Assembly: GCA_035689115.1 (NCBI GenBank)
Contig: DASSMA010000078.1
Location: forward strand, 15,545-79,544
DNA: 64,000 bases
Origin: JAHFUS01 sp035689115
GTDB taxonomy: Bacteria; Actinomycetota; Acidimicrobiia; Acidimicrobiales; GCA-2861595
Reading direction: 5' to 3'
Position numbers and translations under genes: made by a program
Notes under the pieces: generated by a model
Seen by the model: the letters and a program-made list of their open reading frames with translations, nothing else
The model's database searches: none
What the model was told of the DNA's origin: nothing
Part shown: positions 63,884 to 64,000 of the stretch, in pieces
How the letters are laid out: every line of letters starts with the position of its first letter
How positions within the stretch are numbered: position 1 is the first letter of the stretch

Positions 63884-64000
63884 CTTCGCCTCGCAACCAG
63901 AGGTTGCTCGGCGAGCTTGACGTGCCGCCCTGCGGGCGGCTCTCAGGCCGTCCGCCGGCGGAGCCGGCCTCCGGCTTCCCTGGGGGGGGGGGGGGGGGCC
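63884..64000. other. Gene-free edge with hairpins and a 17-base G run
   Basis: Contains a short stem GCAACC-AGA-GGTTGC at 63893-63907, GCCGCC/GGCGGC complementarity and GCCGG repeats, then an uninterrupted G run at 63982-63998. No coding signal. The G run is unlike anything else in the window and may be an assembly or read-chemistry artefact at a contig end. Confidence 0.6.

Overview
The window is GC-rich (roughly 70%) chromosomal DNA of a free-living actinobacterium. Support comes from frequent GTG starts, 4-base stop/start overlaps, the neighbourhood tRNA-Ser / SRP RNA / dnaX / ybaB / recR, an ANTAR response regulator, a RamB-type regulator beside glyoxylate-shunt genes, a DtxR/IdeR-type repressor and a LigB-type ATP-dependent DNA ligase. 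The mix suggests class Acidimicrobiia or a relative, but this is inference. No phage, insertion sequence or CRISPR array is visible. A 17-base G run at the right edge looks like a contig end.

Layout. 0-11.3 kb: a minus-strand run uvrB, two large membrane proteins, uvrA and a polyprenyl-phosphate sugar transferase, preceded by a secreted M23 peptidase with six repeats. 11.4-25.1 kb: a Tad/Flp pilus locus. A LuxR-type two-component pair and three tiny Flp pilins lie on the plus strand. A minus-strand operon encodes CpaB, TadZ, TadA, a VWA-TadB fusion, TadC and a GT-C-like membrane protein. Divergent TadE- and TadG-like genes complete the set. 25.1-27.2 kb: coaE and rpsA. 27.2-31.7 kb: RamB-like regulator divergent from aceB and aceA. 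31.7-45.1 kb: DoxX-Rieske fusion, polA, an AbiEi/DUF559 gene bracketed by matching palindromes, a DtxR-type repressor, an acyltransferase, an ANTAR regulator, an EamA-DUF3105 fusion, a double Cu/Zn superoxide dismutase carrying the same repeats as the M23 protein, and a prolyl oligopeptidase. 45.2-55.6 kb: tRNA-Leu, a nucleotidyltransferase/phosphomannomutase fusion, a CDP-alcohol transferase, tRNA-Ser, SRP RNA, dnaX, ybaB, recR, a DUF3352 lipoprotein and a PAS-GGDEF protein. 55.6-64 kb: thiolase, methylmalonyl-CoA epimerase, ligB, a frameshifted methyltransferase, a PilZ protein, a 5'-3' exonuclease, aat and an acyl-CoA carboxylase beta subunit.

How they fit together. Housekeeping repair, replication and translation genes are interleaved with envelope genes. 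Central carbon genes (glyoxylate shunt, thiolase, epimerase, carboxylase) point to growth on acetate, fatty acids or propionate. The pilus locus, sugar-nucleotide and glycosyl-transfer genes and a GGDEF/PilZ pair point to a surface-attached or aggregating lifestyle.

The most unusual items are: (1) two secreted proteins with exactly six copies each of the same roughly 42-residue repeat, one of them interrupted by a superoxide dismutase domain; (2) matching 51-bp palindromes on both sides of an AbiEi/DUF559 nuclease-like gene; (3) the VWA-TadB fusion; (4) an 11-base motif shared at nearly the same distance upstream of two pilin genes.
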